A stretch of 64,000 nucleotides of DNA, from NCBI RefSeq assembly GCF_008923185.1, contig NZ_WBMT01000024.1, positions 62,001 through 126,000 on the forward strand, read 5' to 3'. The stretch's first letter is position 1, and each line of letters starts with the position of its first letter. The position numbers and the translations under genes were made by a program. The notes beneath the pieces were generated by a model. The model ran no database searches, was not told the DNA's origin, and saw only the letters and a list, made by a program, of their open reading frames with translations. Shown piece by piece: positions 1 through 8,151 of the stretch. The DNA comes from Actinomadura rudentiformis. Lineage in GTDB: Bacteria > Actinomycetota > Actinomycetes > Streptosporangiales > Streptosporangiaceae.

Positions 1-253
1 TGATCTGGCCGTCGGGCAGGTGCACCCGCATCCGCTGGGCGGCGCCGGCCTGGGTGCTGGCGACCGCCCGTTCGAGCGCGGCGGGGTCCTGCGTGACGAC
101 CAGGACCGGGCCCAGCGCGCTCGCCTGCCGTTCGGCGGTGGTCAGGGCCCGGTCACGGGCGATCTCCCGCACCGTGAGGCCGAGCGGGATGAGGAAGGCC
201 AGCGCGACCATCGAGGTGACGGCGAGCGAGACCAGAACAAGCGTGCGCCTCAT
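1..253 (-). CDS. Sensor histidine kinase, N-terminal part (cut by window start)
   Basis: Only the first 84 codons are present; the gene runs off the left edge. They encode a short cytoplasmic start (MRRT), a hydrophobic membrane segment at about residues 5-27, and the beginning of an extracytoplasmic loop. The start ATG at 253 overlaps the stop of the response regulator by 4 nt (ATGA), the usual coupling of a two-component pair, and this context is the main reason for the kinase call. No HAMP, dimerisation or ATPase motif is visible in the part shown. Confidence 0.75.
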   Translation of the reverse strand, partial: MRRTLVLVSLAVTSMVALAFLIPLGLTVREIARDRALTTAERQASALGPVLVVTQDPAALERAVASTQAGAAQRMRVHLPDGQI

Positions 254-933
254 GATGGTCCGGGCTCGGCCAGCCTGACCCCGACGCCGCGCACGGTGTG
301 CAGATAGCGCGGGGCCGCCGCGGTCTCACCCAGCTTGCGCCGCAGCCACGACAGGTGCACGTCGATGGTCTGGTCGTCGCCGTACGCCTGCCGCCAGACC
401 TCGGCCAGAAGCTCGCGCCGGGCCACCACCCGGCCCGGCCGGGCGGCGAGATAGGCCAGCAGGTCGAACTCCCGCCGGGTGAGCTCCAGCGCCGTCCCGT
501 CCAGCGTCACCTCGCGGCGGTCCAGGTCGATGCGGAGCCCGCCCACCGCCAGCTCCGCGGTGGGCCCGGTCCGTCCCGAACGGCGCAGCACCGCGGCGAG
601 CCGGGCGCTCAGATGCTCGGCAGAGAACGGTTTGATCAAATAATCGTCGGCGCCCGCGTTCAGCAATCGCACTATCTCCGGCTCATCGTCACGCGCCGTA
701 GCGATGATCACCGGTACATCTGTCACCCCCCGCAACATCTTGAGCACCTCGGCACCGTCCAGGTCGGGCAGTCCGAGATCGAGAATCACCACGTCGGGAG
801 GGGCCTGCGTCACTTCGCGCAGCGCGTCCATCGCGGTCCCGACACTGCGCACCACATGGGATCGCGCACTCAGCTCCCTGATCAAGGCGGTACGGACGTT
901 CGCGTCGTCCTCCACCACCAGCACACTCGCCAT
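250..933 (-). CDS. OmpR/PhoB-family response regulator
   Basis: A 227-residue DNA-binding response regulator, close to the usual OmpR-family length. The receiver domain fills residues 1-115, with acidic pocket E8/D9/D10, phosphoacceptor Asp52 in ILDLGLPD, and the conserved Lys in LIKPF. The C-terminal winged helix (about 130-225) has the typical LTRREFDLL and RGVGVRL motifs. The ATG at 933 begins MASVLVVEDD; an in-frame ATG at 954 would add seven non-conserved residues. The downstream kinase overlaps by 4 nt, so they are co-transcribed. The target genes cannot be told from the sequence. Confidence 0.93.
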   Translation of the reverse strand: MASVLVVEDDANVRTALIRELSARSHVVRSVGTAMDALREVTQAPPDVVILDLGLPDLDGAEVLKMLRGVTDVPVIIATARDDEPEIVRLLNAGADDYLIKPFSAEHLSARLAAVLRRSGRTGPTAELAVGGLRIDLDRREVTLDGTALELTRREFDLLAYLAARPGRVVARRELLAEVWRQAYGDDQTIDVHLSWLRRKLGETAAAPRYLHTVRGVGVRLAEPGPS

Positions 934-960
934 GCCCGCACCGTATGCCACCATGTGCGA

Positions 961-1497
961 ATGCGTCGCACGATGTCGTATGTTGCCCCCTGGGTAGGGG
1001 TCACGGCGCTTGCCGTGACCCTCTCGTGGCTTGGTGTACGCAACGTTGTGCGCAGCGCCGTCTCCGAGAGGTCCGCGCCGCCGCCGATCGCCGGGCAGGT
1101 GATAAATGCCAGCCCGTCCACCATGCCCGGCCCCACCAGTTTGGGCACCGCCACGGCCACACCCCGTCCCTCGGGCGTTCCCAGCAAGCGGACCACTCCC
1201 CCTCCCCGCCCGGCCCCCACCCCGCAACGCTCCCAGGGACCCTCCGGGTCGGGTGGACGTGACGAGCCGCGGACGGGCAACGTGCGCAGCTACGCGACCA
1301 AGGGCGGCCGTGCCGCTCTGTCGGTGACGAGCGGCAAGGTGCGGCTGGTCTCGGCCATCTCCAACCCCGGGTACGCGACCCGCGTCACCCCGGGTGCGGA
1401 CTGGCTGCGGGTGGACTTCCTCGGCGCCGACCACACCTCGTCGGTGATAGCCACCTGGTACGAGCATGACCCGGTCGTCCGCGTGTACGAGTACTAG
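961..1497 (+). CDS. Secreted or membrane-anchored proline/threonine-rich protein of unknown function
   Basis: A 178-residue protein with a hydrophobic segment near residues 8-25, then a Pro/Ser/Thr-rich linker (about 40-95) and a small C-terminal domain of about 75 residues ending WYEHDPVVRVYEY. The layout (signal anchor, flexible linker, folded tail) suggests extracytoplasmic exposure. A second in-frame ATG at 973 is a possible start. It diverges from the response regulator with only 27 nt between the starts, so it may be controlled by it; that is inference. Its stop overlaps the stop of the convergent LLM gene (shared CTAG). I do not recognise the family. Confidence 0.7.
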   Translation: MRRTMSYVAPWVGVTALAVTLSWLGVRNVVRSAVSERSAPPPIAGQVINASPSTMPGPTSLGTATATPRPSGVPSKRTTPPPRPAPTPQRSQGPSGSGGRDEPRTGNVRSYATKGGRAALSVTSGKVRLVSAISNPGYATRVTPGADWLRVDFLGADHTSSVIATWYEHDPVVRVYEY

Positions 1498-2339
1498 GTG
1501 CGCAGCCCGTAGTCTGCGGCGAACGCGGCGAGCTTTTCGGCAGCCTCGCGGGTGCGCTTCCAGGGCCGGACGATGAGCCTGTCCACGCCCAGCCGTTCCC
1601 ACTCGGCGACCTCGCCGGGCCCGGACAGCTCGTACGCGTGCACGGTGATCTCGAATGGCTCGTCCTCCCGCCCGGCGGCCTTGCGGAGCTCGTTCAGCCG
1701 CTCGATCTGTGGCCGGGCGCCGTCCAGGGTCTGCGGCATGCTGATCCAGCCGTCGCAGAGCGTCGCCGCGCGGCGCAGGGCGGCGCCTGACTCACCGCCC
1801 ACGACGATCGGCAGGCGCGCCTGAACGGGCTTGGGCTCGAACGCGACCTCGGGGAAGTCGAAGAACTCCCCGTGGTGTTCGACGGCCGCCTCGGTCCAGA
1901 GCCGCCGGGACACCTCGATCGCCTCGTCGAGCCGCCGCCCCCTGGTCCTGAAGTCCACGCCGGCGGCGATCCACTCGCCCTCGTACCACCCCGAGCCGAC
2001 ACCCACGATCGCGCGTCCACCGGAGATCTGGTCGAGGGTGGCGAACGCGCGCGCCGCCACGAACGGATGCCGCAGGCCGTAGAGATAGACGGCGGTGCCG
2101 AGCCGCACGCGTTCCGTCACGGCGGCGAGCGCGCACAGGTAGGCGGGCGCGTCGAACAGCGGGGTCTCCGGCTTGATGCCCGGCTCCTGGGTGCCCGGGT
2201 ACGTGGCCGTCGAGAGGTCGGTGGCGAAGACGAGGTGCTCCGGCAACCACGCCGACTCGAAGCCGAGCCGGTCGGCCTCGACCGCCAGGTCCCGCCAGAT
2301 GCCGGGGTGCACGAGCCCGAGCGGTACTCCGAACTTCAC
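1494..2339 (-). CDS. LLM-class F420-dependent oxidoreductase
   Basis: A 281-residue luciferase-like TIM-barrel protein of the actinobacterial F420-dependent LLM class. Family signatures include LGFESAWLPEHL near residue 25, TERVRLGTAVYL, the glycine-rich ISGGRAIVGVGSGW segment and the ARLPIVVGGES strand. Such enzymes use reduced F420 or FMN for hydride transfer or monooxygenation; the substrate is not predictable. The GTG start overlaps the stop of hyuB by 4 nt (GTGA), so it is the last gene of the five-gene acyl-CoA dehydrogenase/hydantoinase operon and probably acts in the same pathway. Three further LLM enzymes lie at 21-26 kb. Confidence 0.9.
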   Translation of the reverse strand: MKFGVPLGLVHPGIWRDLAVEADRLGFESAWLPEHLVFATDLSTATYPGTQEPGIKPETPLFDAPAYLCALAAVTERVRLGTAVYLYGLRHPFVAARAFATLDQISGGRAIVGVGSGWYEGEWIAAGVDFRTRGRRLDEAIEVSRRLWTEAAVEHHGEFFDFPEVAFEPKPVQARLPIVVGGESGAALRRAATLCDGWISMPQTLDGARPQIERLNELRKAAGREDEPFEITVHAYELSGPGEVAEWERLGVDRLIVRPWKRTREAAEKLAAFAADYGLRT

Positions 2340-3904
2340 TCCGCCTCCTCGTGCTTCACCGGTCCGTATCCGCCGCCGCCCGAGGTCTCCACGACCAGGG
2401 CCTCCCCGGCCGCCAGGGGCTGGCGGGTGGCCTTGGTGCCCAGCGGCTCGCGGGTGCCGTCCGCGCGTTCCCGGTAGTAGCCGCCGGCGCGGCCCGGCAG
2501 ACCGCCGGCGGCGCCGGGCGGCGGCCGGAGCAGCCGGTCGCCGCGCGTGTCGACGCGGGCGTCCTCCAGCATCCGGATCACGGTGCGCGTGCCCCTTCCG
2601 CCGCGGTGGCGGCCCGCCCCGCCCGAGTCCGGGATCAGGGAGACCTCCTCCACCCGGACGGGCAGCCGTGCCTCGATCGGCTCGACCTGCGGGATGATGT
2701 TGCGGCCGCCGCCGAACAGCGCCCCGGTCGCGTCCGCGCCGTCGTGGTCCTGCCGGGCGCCCGTGCCGCCGAGGTCGAACGACATGTGCAGCCACGGCCG
2801 CCGCACGCCGCTGACGCTGAACGCCTGAAGGATCCCGGACGCCGCCACCCCGCCGCTCGGCAGCGCGCCCGTGAGGGCCGCGAAGATGGCCTCCTCGGCC
2901 GCCGCGACCGTGCCGAACCGTCCGCCGCCGGGGTACGGGGGCGTGCAGTGGACGAGCGTGCCGCGGGGCATCCGCACCTCGACGGGGGTGAAGCAGCCCT
3001 CGTTCATCGGCAGGTTCGGATCGACGAAGCAGCGCACCGCGTACATCACGCCGCCGTGGGTCTGCGAGAAGCCCGAGTTGATCGGGATCGGGACCTGCTC
3101 GTCCGTGCCGTCGAAGTCGACGACCACGCCCCCGGAGCCGTCGGCAGTGACCGCGACCCGGATGTGGTGGCCGTCGTCCAGCCGGTATTCGCCGCGGTGC
3201 GTGCCGGCGGGAAGCTGCGCCAGTCCCTCCCGCATCCGCCGCTCGGTGTGCGCGAGGTAGTCCTCGATGCCGCGTGCCAGCCCGTGCGGCGTGTGCGACT
3301 CGACGATCTCCGTGAGCCGCCGGGCCGCGACGTTCACCCCGGCGATGAGCGCCCGCAGGTCCCCGACCAGCTTGTCCGGCGTGCGGCTGTTGGCGGCCAG
3401 CACCCGCACCAGGTCGTCGACCAGGCCCGCGGCGGTGGCGATCCGCACCGGCGGCAGCTGGACGCCCTCCAGGAAGATGTCGGTCGCGTCGGAGGCCATG
3501 CCGCCCGCCGAGAGCCCCGACAGGTCGGCCACATGGATGAGCGTCCCGGTGAAGTACGCCGGACGGCCCTCCACGAAAACAGGGCGGAACACCAATAGGT
3601 CGTTGGCGTGGATGCCGCCCTGGTAGACGTCGTTCAGGACGAACACGTCCCCGTCCGCCATCGTCTCCGCCGGGTAGGCCTTGAGCACGTACGGGAGCGC
3701 GCTGCGCAGGCTGGCGCATTGGATGAGCGCCGTGGACAGCGAGTGGGCGATGAGCCGTCCCTGCGCGTCCAGGATGGCCGCTGCGGCGTCCGCTCCCTCC
3801 ACGATGAACGTCGAGTACGCCGAGCGCACCACGACGATGCTCGCCTCCTCAGCGGCCACGCAGAGCGCGTTCCGCAGAATCTCAGCGGTCAGGTCGTCAC
3901 TCAT
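2336..3904 (-). CDS. hyuB: Hydantoinase/oxoprolinase subunit B (HyuB family)
   Basis: A 522-residue protein of the hydantoinase B/acetone-carboxylase beta family at typical length. Recognisable segments include the N-terminal SIVVVRSAYSTFIVEGADA, LNDVYQGGIHANDLLVF near residue 110 and the C-terminal glycine-rich SGGGGYG. HyuB pairs with HyuA to act on cyclic amides or, in related systems, to carboxylate ketones after ATP activation. Its ATG overlaps the hyuA stop by 4 nt and its own stop overlaps the LLM gene, so a stoichiometric HyuA-HyuB complex is expected. The true substrate is open: N-methylhydantoin, 5-oxoproline-like lactam or an acetophenone-type ketone. Confidence 0.92.
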   Translation of the reverse strand: MSDDLTAEILRNALCVAAEEASIVVVRSAYSTFIVEGADAAAAILDAQGRLIAHSLSTALIQCASLRSALPYVLKAYPAETMADGDVFVLNDVYQGGIHANDLLVFRPVFVEGRPAYFTGTLIHVADLSGLSAGGMASDATDIFLEGVQLPPVRIATAAGLVDDLVRVLAANSRTPDKLVGDLRALIAGVNVAARRLTEIVESHTPHGLARGIEDYLAHTERRMREGLAQLPAGTHRGEYRLDDGHHIRVAVTADGSGGVVVDFDGTDEQVPIPINSGFSQTHGGVMYAVRCFVDPNLPMNEGCFTPVEVRMPRGTLVHCTPPYPGGGRFGTVAAAEEAIFAALTGALPSGGVAASGILQAFSVSGVRRPWLHMSFDLGGTGARQDHDGADATGALFGGGRNIIPQVEPIEARLPVRVEEVSLIPDSGGAGRHRGGRGTRTVIRMLEDARVDTRGDRLLRPPPGAAGGLPGRAGGYYRERADGTREPLGTKATRQPLAAGEALVVETSGGGGYGPVKHEEAE

Positions 3905-6000
3905 GAGTGCGTCCTCTCCAGCAGAATCGCGCCGCGTTCGTCCACGATCGCGCGCCAGCCCGGCGGCACCAGCAGCGAACACTGTGGCTCGGTGATGACG
4001 CAGGGCCCGGCCAGCTCCTCGCCAGAACGACAAGCCGCACGTTCCAGCACGGGCACGGGCCCGAAGGCGCCGTCCAACCAGATCTCGCGGGTGCGCGGCT
4101 GGGCGTCGGGCGCGGTGTCGGCACGCGGCAGGGGCGGCGGGTCGGAGGGGATCACGACGCGGACGCGGGCGGTGGTCAGTTCCACCGGGTCGCGCAGGTC
4201 GATGCCGTACGACTCGTGGTACCGCTTGTAGAACTCCTCGGTGGCGCGCTGCACCGTCTCCGGGGTGATCTGCCCCGGCGGCAGCTCGATCGTGAACGCG
4301 TGCGCCTGCCCGATGAAGCGGACCCCCACCGACCGGACGACCGTCGCGCCCGTCTCGATCGACAGATCGGACCGGGCCGCGCGCTCCAGATCGGTGAAGA
4401 TCTCGGCTAGCTCGCCGAGCGACTCACGGCTCGCGGAACAGGACATCAGCGTGCTCGCGGGCGCGAGGAAGGTCCGTGCGCGTTCGATCGCCAGGTCGGC
4501 GTGCAGCAGGCCCACGGCCGAGCCCACCCCCGCCTGCGGCGGCACGAGCACCCGGCCGATCCCGAACCGCTCGGCCAGCCGGGCGACGTGCGTCGGAGCC
4601 GCGCCGCCCAGGGCGACGAGCGTGAACCCGCGCGGGTCGATCCCCCGCCGGACCGTGACGACGTGCACGGCCGCGCCCATCTGCGCGTTGGCGATGTCGT
4701 GGATCGCGGCCGCCGCCTCGACGACGTCCACGCCGAGTGGCCCGGCGACGTGCTCGGCGATCGCGGCCCGCGCGCGCTCGGCCGACAGCCGGAACTCCCC
4801 GAATCCGTCCGGGTCCAGGTAGCCGAGGACGAGATTCGCGTCCGTGACCGTGGGCGACTCGCCGCCACGCCCGTAGCACGCGGGTCCGGGATCGGCCCCG
4901 GCCGAGCGAGGTCCGACGCGCAACGTGCCCGCGTCCACCCAGGCGATCGAGCCGCCGCCGGAGCCGACCTCGGCCAGGTCGATCGCGGGCACCTTGATGG
5001 GCACGCCGGTGCCGGGACGGCGGCCGCCGAAGCTGCCCTTCCCGCCGACCTGGAACTCGTGGGTGATGCCGGGACGCCCGCCGCGGACGAGCCCGGCCTT
5101 GGCCGTGGTGCCGCCCATGTCGAACGAGATCAGATCGGCCAGGCCGCGGTCGGCTCCCTGGCGGGCCGCCGCGATGACCCCGGCGGCCGGGCCCGACTCG
5201 ATCGTGTAGACCGCGCGGGAGGCGGCGAGCGCGGCGGGCAGGACGCCGCCCGCCGACTCCATCACATGGATCGGCGCGGTGATGCCCAGCTCGGCGAGGC
5301 CGCCGCCGAGGCGGTTGAGGTACGACGCCATGACCGGGCCCACGTAGGCGGACATCAGCGTCGTGGTGGCGCGCTCGTACTCGCCCAGCTCCGGCCAGAC
5401 CGCCGCCGACTCCACGACCGGCGTTCCCGCCGGGAGCCGGGCGGCGATGATCTGCGCCAGCCGCTGTTCGTGCACAGGATTGAGATAGGAGTGCAGCAGG
5501 CAGATGGCGACCGCCGCGACGCCGAGCGCCGCGATCTCACGCGCGACCCGGTCGGCCGCCTCCTCGTGGAGGGGCCGCAGCACCTCGCCGGTGGCCCCGA
5601 CGCGTTCCGGGACGGCGAAGGTGTGCGTCAGGGGCACGGGCGGGTCGGGCTGCTCGTACGCCAGGTCGTAGCGTTCCTCCTCCACTCGCGCCTGCCGCCC
5701 GAGCGCCAGCATCGAGCGGAAGCCCTCGGTGGTCACGAACGCGACCGGGACGCCGGTGCGTTCGAGGATCACGTTCGTGGCCAGCGTCGTCGCGTGCACG
5801 AACCGGCCGACCCGCGCCGGCGGCACGCCGGTCGCGCCGAGCACCTGCCGGACTCCCCTCAGCAGGCCGATCGCGGGGTCCTCCGGGGTGGTGAGCGTCT
5901 TGGCGACCTGGACGCGGCCGTCGTCGCCGGTGAGGACGACATCGGTGAACGTGCCGCCGACGTCGCTGGCCAATGTGAGCTCTGCTCTCAAAACAGTCAT
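3901..6000 (-). CDS. hyuA: Hydantoinase/oxoprolinase subunit A (HyuA family, ATP-binding)
   Basis: A 699-residue hydantoinase A protein. The N-terminal domain has the ASKHA-type phosphate motif SDVGGTFTDVV near residue 13, and a second one, ISFDMGGTTAKAGLV, lies near residue 290. These form the ATP site of this family, which phosphorylates the substrate while HyuB supplies the other catalytic half. The ATG at 6000 gives a compact start just before the phosphate loop. It is translationally coupled at both ends (4-nt overlaps with the upstream acyl-CoA dehydrogenase and downstream hyuB). Being placed between acyl-CoA dehydrogenases and an LLM enzyme is unusual for a plain hydantoin pathway and points to a ring-opening or carboxylation step in a larger degradation route. 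Confidence 0.93.
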   Translation of the reverse strand: MTVLRAELTLASDVGGTFTDVVLTGDDGRVQVAKTLTTPEDPAIGLLRGVRQVLGATGVPPARVGRFVHATTLATNVILERTGVPVAFVTTEGFRSMLALGRQARVEEERYDLAYEQPDPPVPLTHTFAVPERVGATGEVLRPLHEEAADRVAREIAALGVAAVAICLLHSYLNPVHEQRLAQIIAARLPAGTPVVESAAVWPELGEYERATTTLMSAYVGPVMASYLNRLGGGLAELGITAPIHVMESAGGVLPAALAASRAVYTIESGPAAGVIAAARQGADRGLADLISFDMGGTTAKAGLVRGGRPGITHEFQVGGKGSFGGRRPGTGVPIKVPAIDLAEVGSGGGSIAWVDAGTLRVGPRSAGADPGPACYGRGGESPTVTDANLVLGYLDPDGFGEFRLSAERARAAIAEHVAGPLGVDVVEAAAAIHDIANAQMGAAVHVVTVRRGIDPRGFTLVALGGAAPTHVARLAERFGIGRVLVPPQAGVGSAVGLLHADLAIERARTFLAPASTLMSCSASRESLGELAEIFTDLERAARSDLSIETGATVVRSVGVRFIGQAHAFTIELPPGQITPETVQRATEEFYKRYHESYGIDLRDPVELTTARVRVVIPSDPPPLPRADTAPDAQPRTREIWLDGAFGPVPVLERAACRSGEELAGPCVITEPQCSLLVPPGWRAIVDERGAILLERTHS

Positions 6001-6980
6001 GGCAGTCGTACACTCCTCGGCTCGTAAGGACCGTCGAGAAGCGCGGCGCGCAGCCGTGCCCGGTGGAGCCCGTCGTCGCCCCAGGCCGGACGCAGCGCCC
6101 ACACCCGGTTGAGCCACAGCTGAAGGTCGAGCTCGTCGGTGTAGCCGATCGCGCCGTGCACCTGGAGTGCGGTGCGCGCGGCCCGATGGGCGGCACGGCT
6201 CGCCGCCGTCTTGGCCGCCGACACGTCCCGTCCGGCGGTGGGCGCGCCGTGCGTCAGCGAGTACGCGGCGCGATAGACCAGCGGGGCGGCGAACTCCAGT
6301 GCGATCGCCACGTCGGCGAGCTGGTGCTTGAGCGCCTGGAACGAGCCGATGACCTTGCCGAACTGGCGCCGCTGTCCCGCGTATCCGACCGCCTCCTCGC
6401 GCAGCCGCCTGCCGAGTCCGACCAGCTGGGCCGCCGTCGCCAGTGCCGCTCGGTCGAAGGCCTCCTCGCCCCCGGGGCCGGCGTCGAGGTCCACGGTGAA
6501 CAGCTTGCGGGTGGCGTCGACCGAGGCGTGCGGCGTCAGCGTCACGCCGGCACGCGGCACGACCGCCGAGCCCGCGACGAGCAGGTCCGCGACGTCGGCG
6601 TCAGGGAGGTAAGGGGTGCACGCCGGGCGTACCGACACCGTCACGGTGCCCGCGGCGATGCCCGCGAGATGCTCGGCCGGTACGAGCAGCGGCGCGGCGA
6701 CGGCGGTCTCGACCAGCGGGCCGGGGACGGCGTACCAGCCGGTCTCCTCGTATGCCAGGACGGTGTCGAGCGCCGTCATCCCGAGCCCGCCGTGCTCCTC
6801 GGGTATGTGCGCACCCAGCAGCCCGACCTCGGCCAGAGCCCTCCATGCCGGTCCGGGCCGTACCGACTCCTGTTCCGGCTCCCCGGCGGCCCGTACGGTC
6901 TCGGGAGGGCAGGCCTTGTCGAGCACCTCGCGGACGGTCTCCGCGAGCAGCCGCTGGTCTTCGGTGAAAGAGAACCTCAT
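5997..6980 (-). CDS. Acyl-CoA dehydrogenase, shorter subunit
   Basis: A 327-residue acyl-CoA dehydrogenase family protein, shorter than the usual 380. The N-terminal helical domain (MRFSFTEDQRLLAETVREVL), the middle domain with LGLLGAHIPEEHGGLGM-like sequence and the C-terminal helices with RRQFGKVIGSFQALKHQLAD and HGAIGYTDELDL are all visible. It follows a 375-residue dehydrogenase with a 4-nt overlap. Such long/short pairs in actinobacteria often form alpha2beta2 enzymes for steroid-like or branched acyl-CoA substrates; that assembly is inferred from context. The stop overlaps the hyuA start. Confidence 0.9.
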   Translation of the reverse strand: MRFSFTEDQRLLAETVREVLDKACPPETVRAAGEPEQESVRPGPAWRALAEVGLLGAHIPEEHGGLGMTALDTVLAYEETGWYAVPGPLVETAVAAPLLVPAEHLAGIAAGTVTVSVRPACTPYLPDADVADLLVAGSAVVPRAGVTLTPHASVDATRKLFTVDLDAGPGGEEAFDRAALATAAQLVGLGRRLREEAVGYAGQRRQFGKVIGSFQALKHQLADVAIALEFAAPLVYRAAYSLTHGAPTAGRDVSAAKTAASRAAHRAARTALQVHGAIGYTDELDLQLWLNRVWALRPAWGDDGLHRARLRAALLDGPYEPRSVRLP

Positions 6981-8104
6981 CGGGGCAGCCCCAGGACTCG
7001 CTCGGCGATGATGTTGCGCTGGATCTCGTTCGTCCCGGCGTAGATGGGCCCGGCCAGCGCGAACAGGAACCCGTCGAGCCAGCGCCCGGCGACCGGCGCC
7101 TGCGGCCCCAGCAGTTCCAGGGCCAGTTCGTGCATCCGCAGGTCGAGCTCCGACCAGAAGACCTTCATGAGGCTGGAATCCGCGCCCAATTCGATCCCTT
7201 CGGCCAGCCGTGCGGCGGCGCGGAACGTGTGGAGCCGGTAGGCCTCGCTGTCGGTCCACGCCTCGACGGCGGCGTCCCGCAGCGTCTGGTCGTCGCTCTC
7301 GCGGGCCAGTTCGAGCAGCCGGTCCGCGGTCGCCATGAAGCGGCCCGGGCTGCGCAGCGTCAGGCCGCGTTCCGAACTGGTGGTGGCCATCGCGACCTTC
7401 CAGCCCTGGCCGAGCTCGCCGAGCACCCCGTCACCCGGCACGTACACGTCGTCAAAGAAGATCTCCGCGAAGCCGTGCTCGCCGTCGAGCTGCGCGATCG
7501 GCCGGACCGTCACACCCTCGGTCTCCAGCGGCAACATGAAGTAGGTGAGCCCCCGATGCCGCTCGGACTCCGGGTCGGTGCGGAAGAGCCCGAAGCACCA
7601 GTCGGCGTGGACGGCCCGCGAGCTCCAGGTCTTCTGCCCGTTCAGCCGCCAGCCGACGCCGTCGCCGTCCGGCCGCGCGGTCGCGCGCAGCGAGGCCAGG
7701 TCGCTGCCCGACTCCGGCTCCGACCAGGCCTGCGCCCAGACGTCGTCGGCGCGGGCCATGCGCGGCAGGTGGCGGCGCTTCTGCTCGTCGGTCCCGTACG
7801 CCATCAGCGTGGGCGCGAGCAGGAAGATGCCGTTCTGGCTCACCCTCCCGGGCGCGCCGGAGGCCCAGTACTCCTCTTCGAAGATCAGCCAGTCGATCAG
7901 GTCCGCGCCGCGGCCGCCGTACTCCTCCGGCCAGGAGACCACGGCGAGCCGGGCCTCGGCGAGCCGGTGCTCCCATTCGCGGTGCCGTTCGAAGCCCTCC
8001 GCGGTGTCCATCGAGGGCAGCGGTTCCGCGGGCGCGTTGGCGGCCAGCCAGTCGCGTACCTCGGCGCGGAACTCCTGCTGATGCGGGGTGAAGGTGAGAT
8101 CCAC
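6977..8104 (-). CDS. Acyl-CoA dehydrogenase, longer subunit
   Basis: A 375-residue acyl-CoA dehydrogenase and the first gene of the operon. The start is GTG with GGAGG four nt upstream. Family motifs are WPEEYGGRGAD near residue 65, the flavin-binding WAQAWSEPESGSDLAS and NGQKTWSS, and the C-terminal GTNEIQRNIIAERVLGLPR. The position that is the catalytic Glu of short- and medium-chain enzymes (Y-E-G-T) is Ala here (IYAGTNE), so the catalytic base probably comes from another residue or from the partner subunit. An 18-bp operator-like inverted repeat sits 18 nt upstream of the start. Confidence 0.92.
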   Translation of the reverse strand: MDLTFTPHQQEFRAEVRDWLAANAPAEPLPSMDTAEGFERHREWEHRLAEARLAVVSWPEEYGGRGADLIDWLIFEEEYWASGAPGRVSQNGIFLLAPTLMAYGTDEQKRRHLPRMARADDVWAQAWSEPESGSDLASLRATARPDGDGVGWRLNGQKTWSSRAVHADWCFGLFRTDPESERHRGLTYFMLPLETEGVTVRPIAQLDGEHGFAEIFFDDVYVPGDGVLGELGQGWKVAMATTSSERGLTLRSPGRFMATADRLLELARESDDQTLRDAAVEAWTDSEAYRLHTFRAAARLAEGIELGADSSLMKVFWSELDLRMHELALELLGPQAPVAGRWLDGFLFALAGPIYAGTNEIQRNIIAERVLGLPR

Positions 8105-8121
8105 GCGACCTCCGGATGGTA

Positions 8122-8139
8122 ACCGAACTAGCGCTTGGT
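8122..8139. promoter_or_regulatory. Candidate TetR-type operator, divergent acyl-CoA dehydrogenase/SDR promoter
   Basis: The 18-mer ACCGAACTAGCGCTTGGT matches the perfect palindrome at 18131-18148 at 14 of 18 positions. It lies between the divergent starts at 8104 and 8152. A TANNNT-type -10 (TACGCT, 8139-8144) directly follows and would place transcription of the SDR gene close to its ATG. Binding is inferred from position and shared sequence. Confidence 0.55.
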
Positions 8140-8151
8140 ACGCTAATGCCC

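Noticed and set aside
4501..6027. 508-codon plus-strand ORF opposite hyuA
   Set aside because: It lies wholly antisense to a gene with clear HyuA motifs and has a repetitive Arg/Asp/Gly composition.
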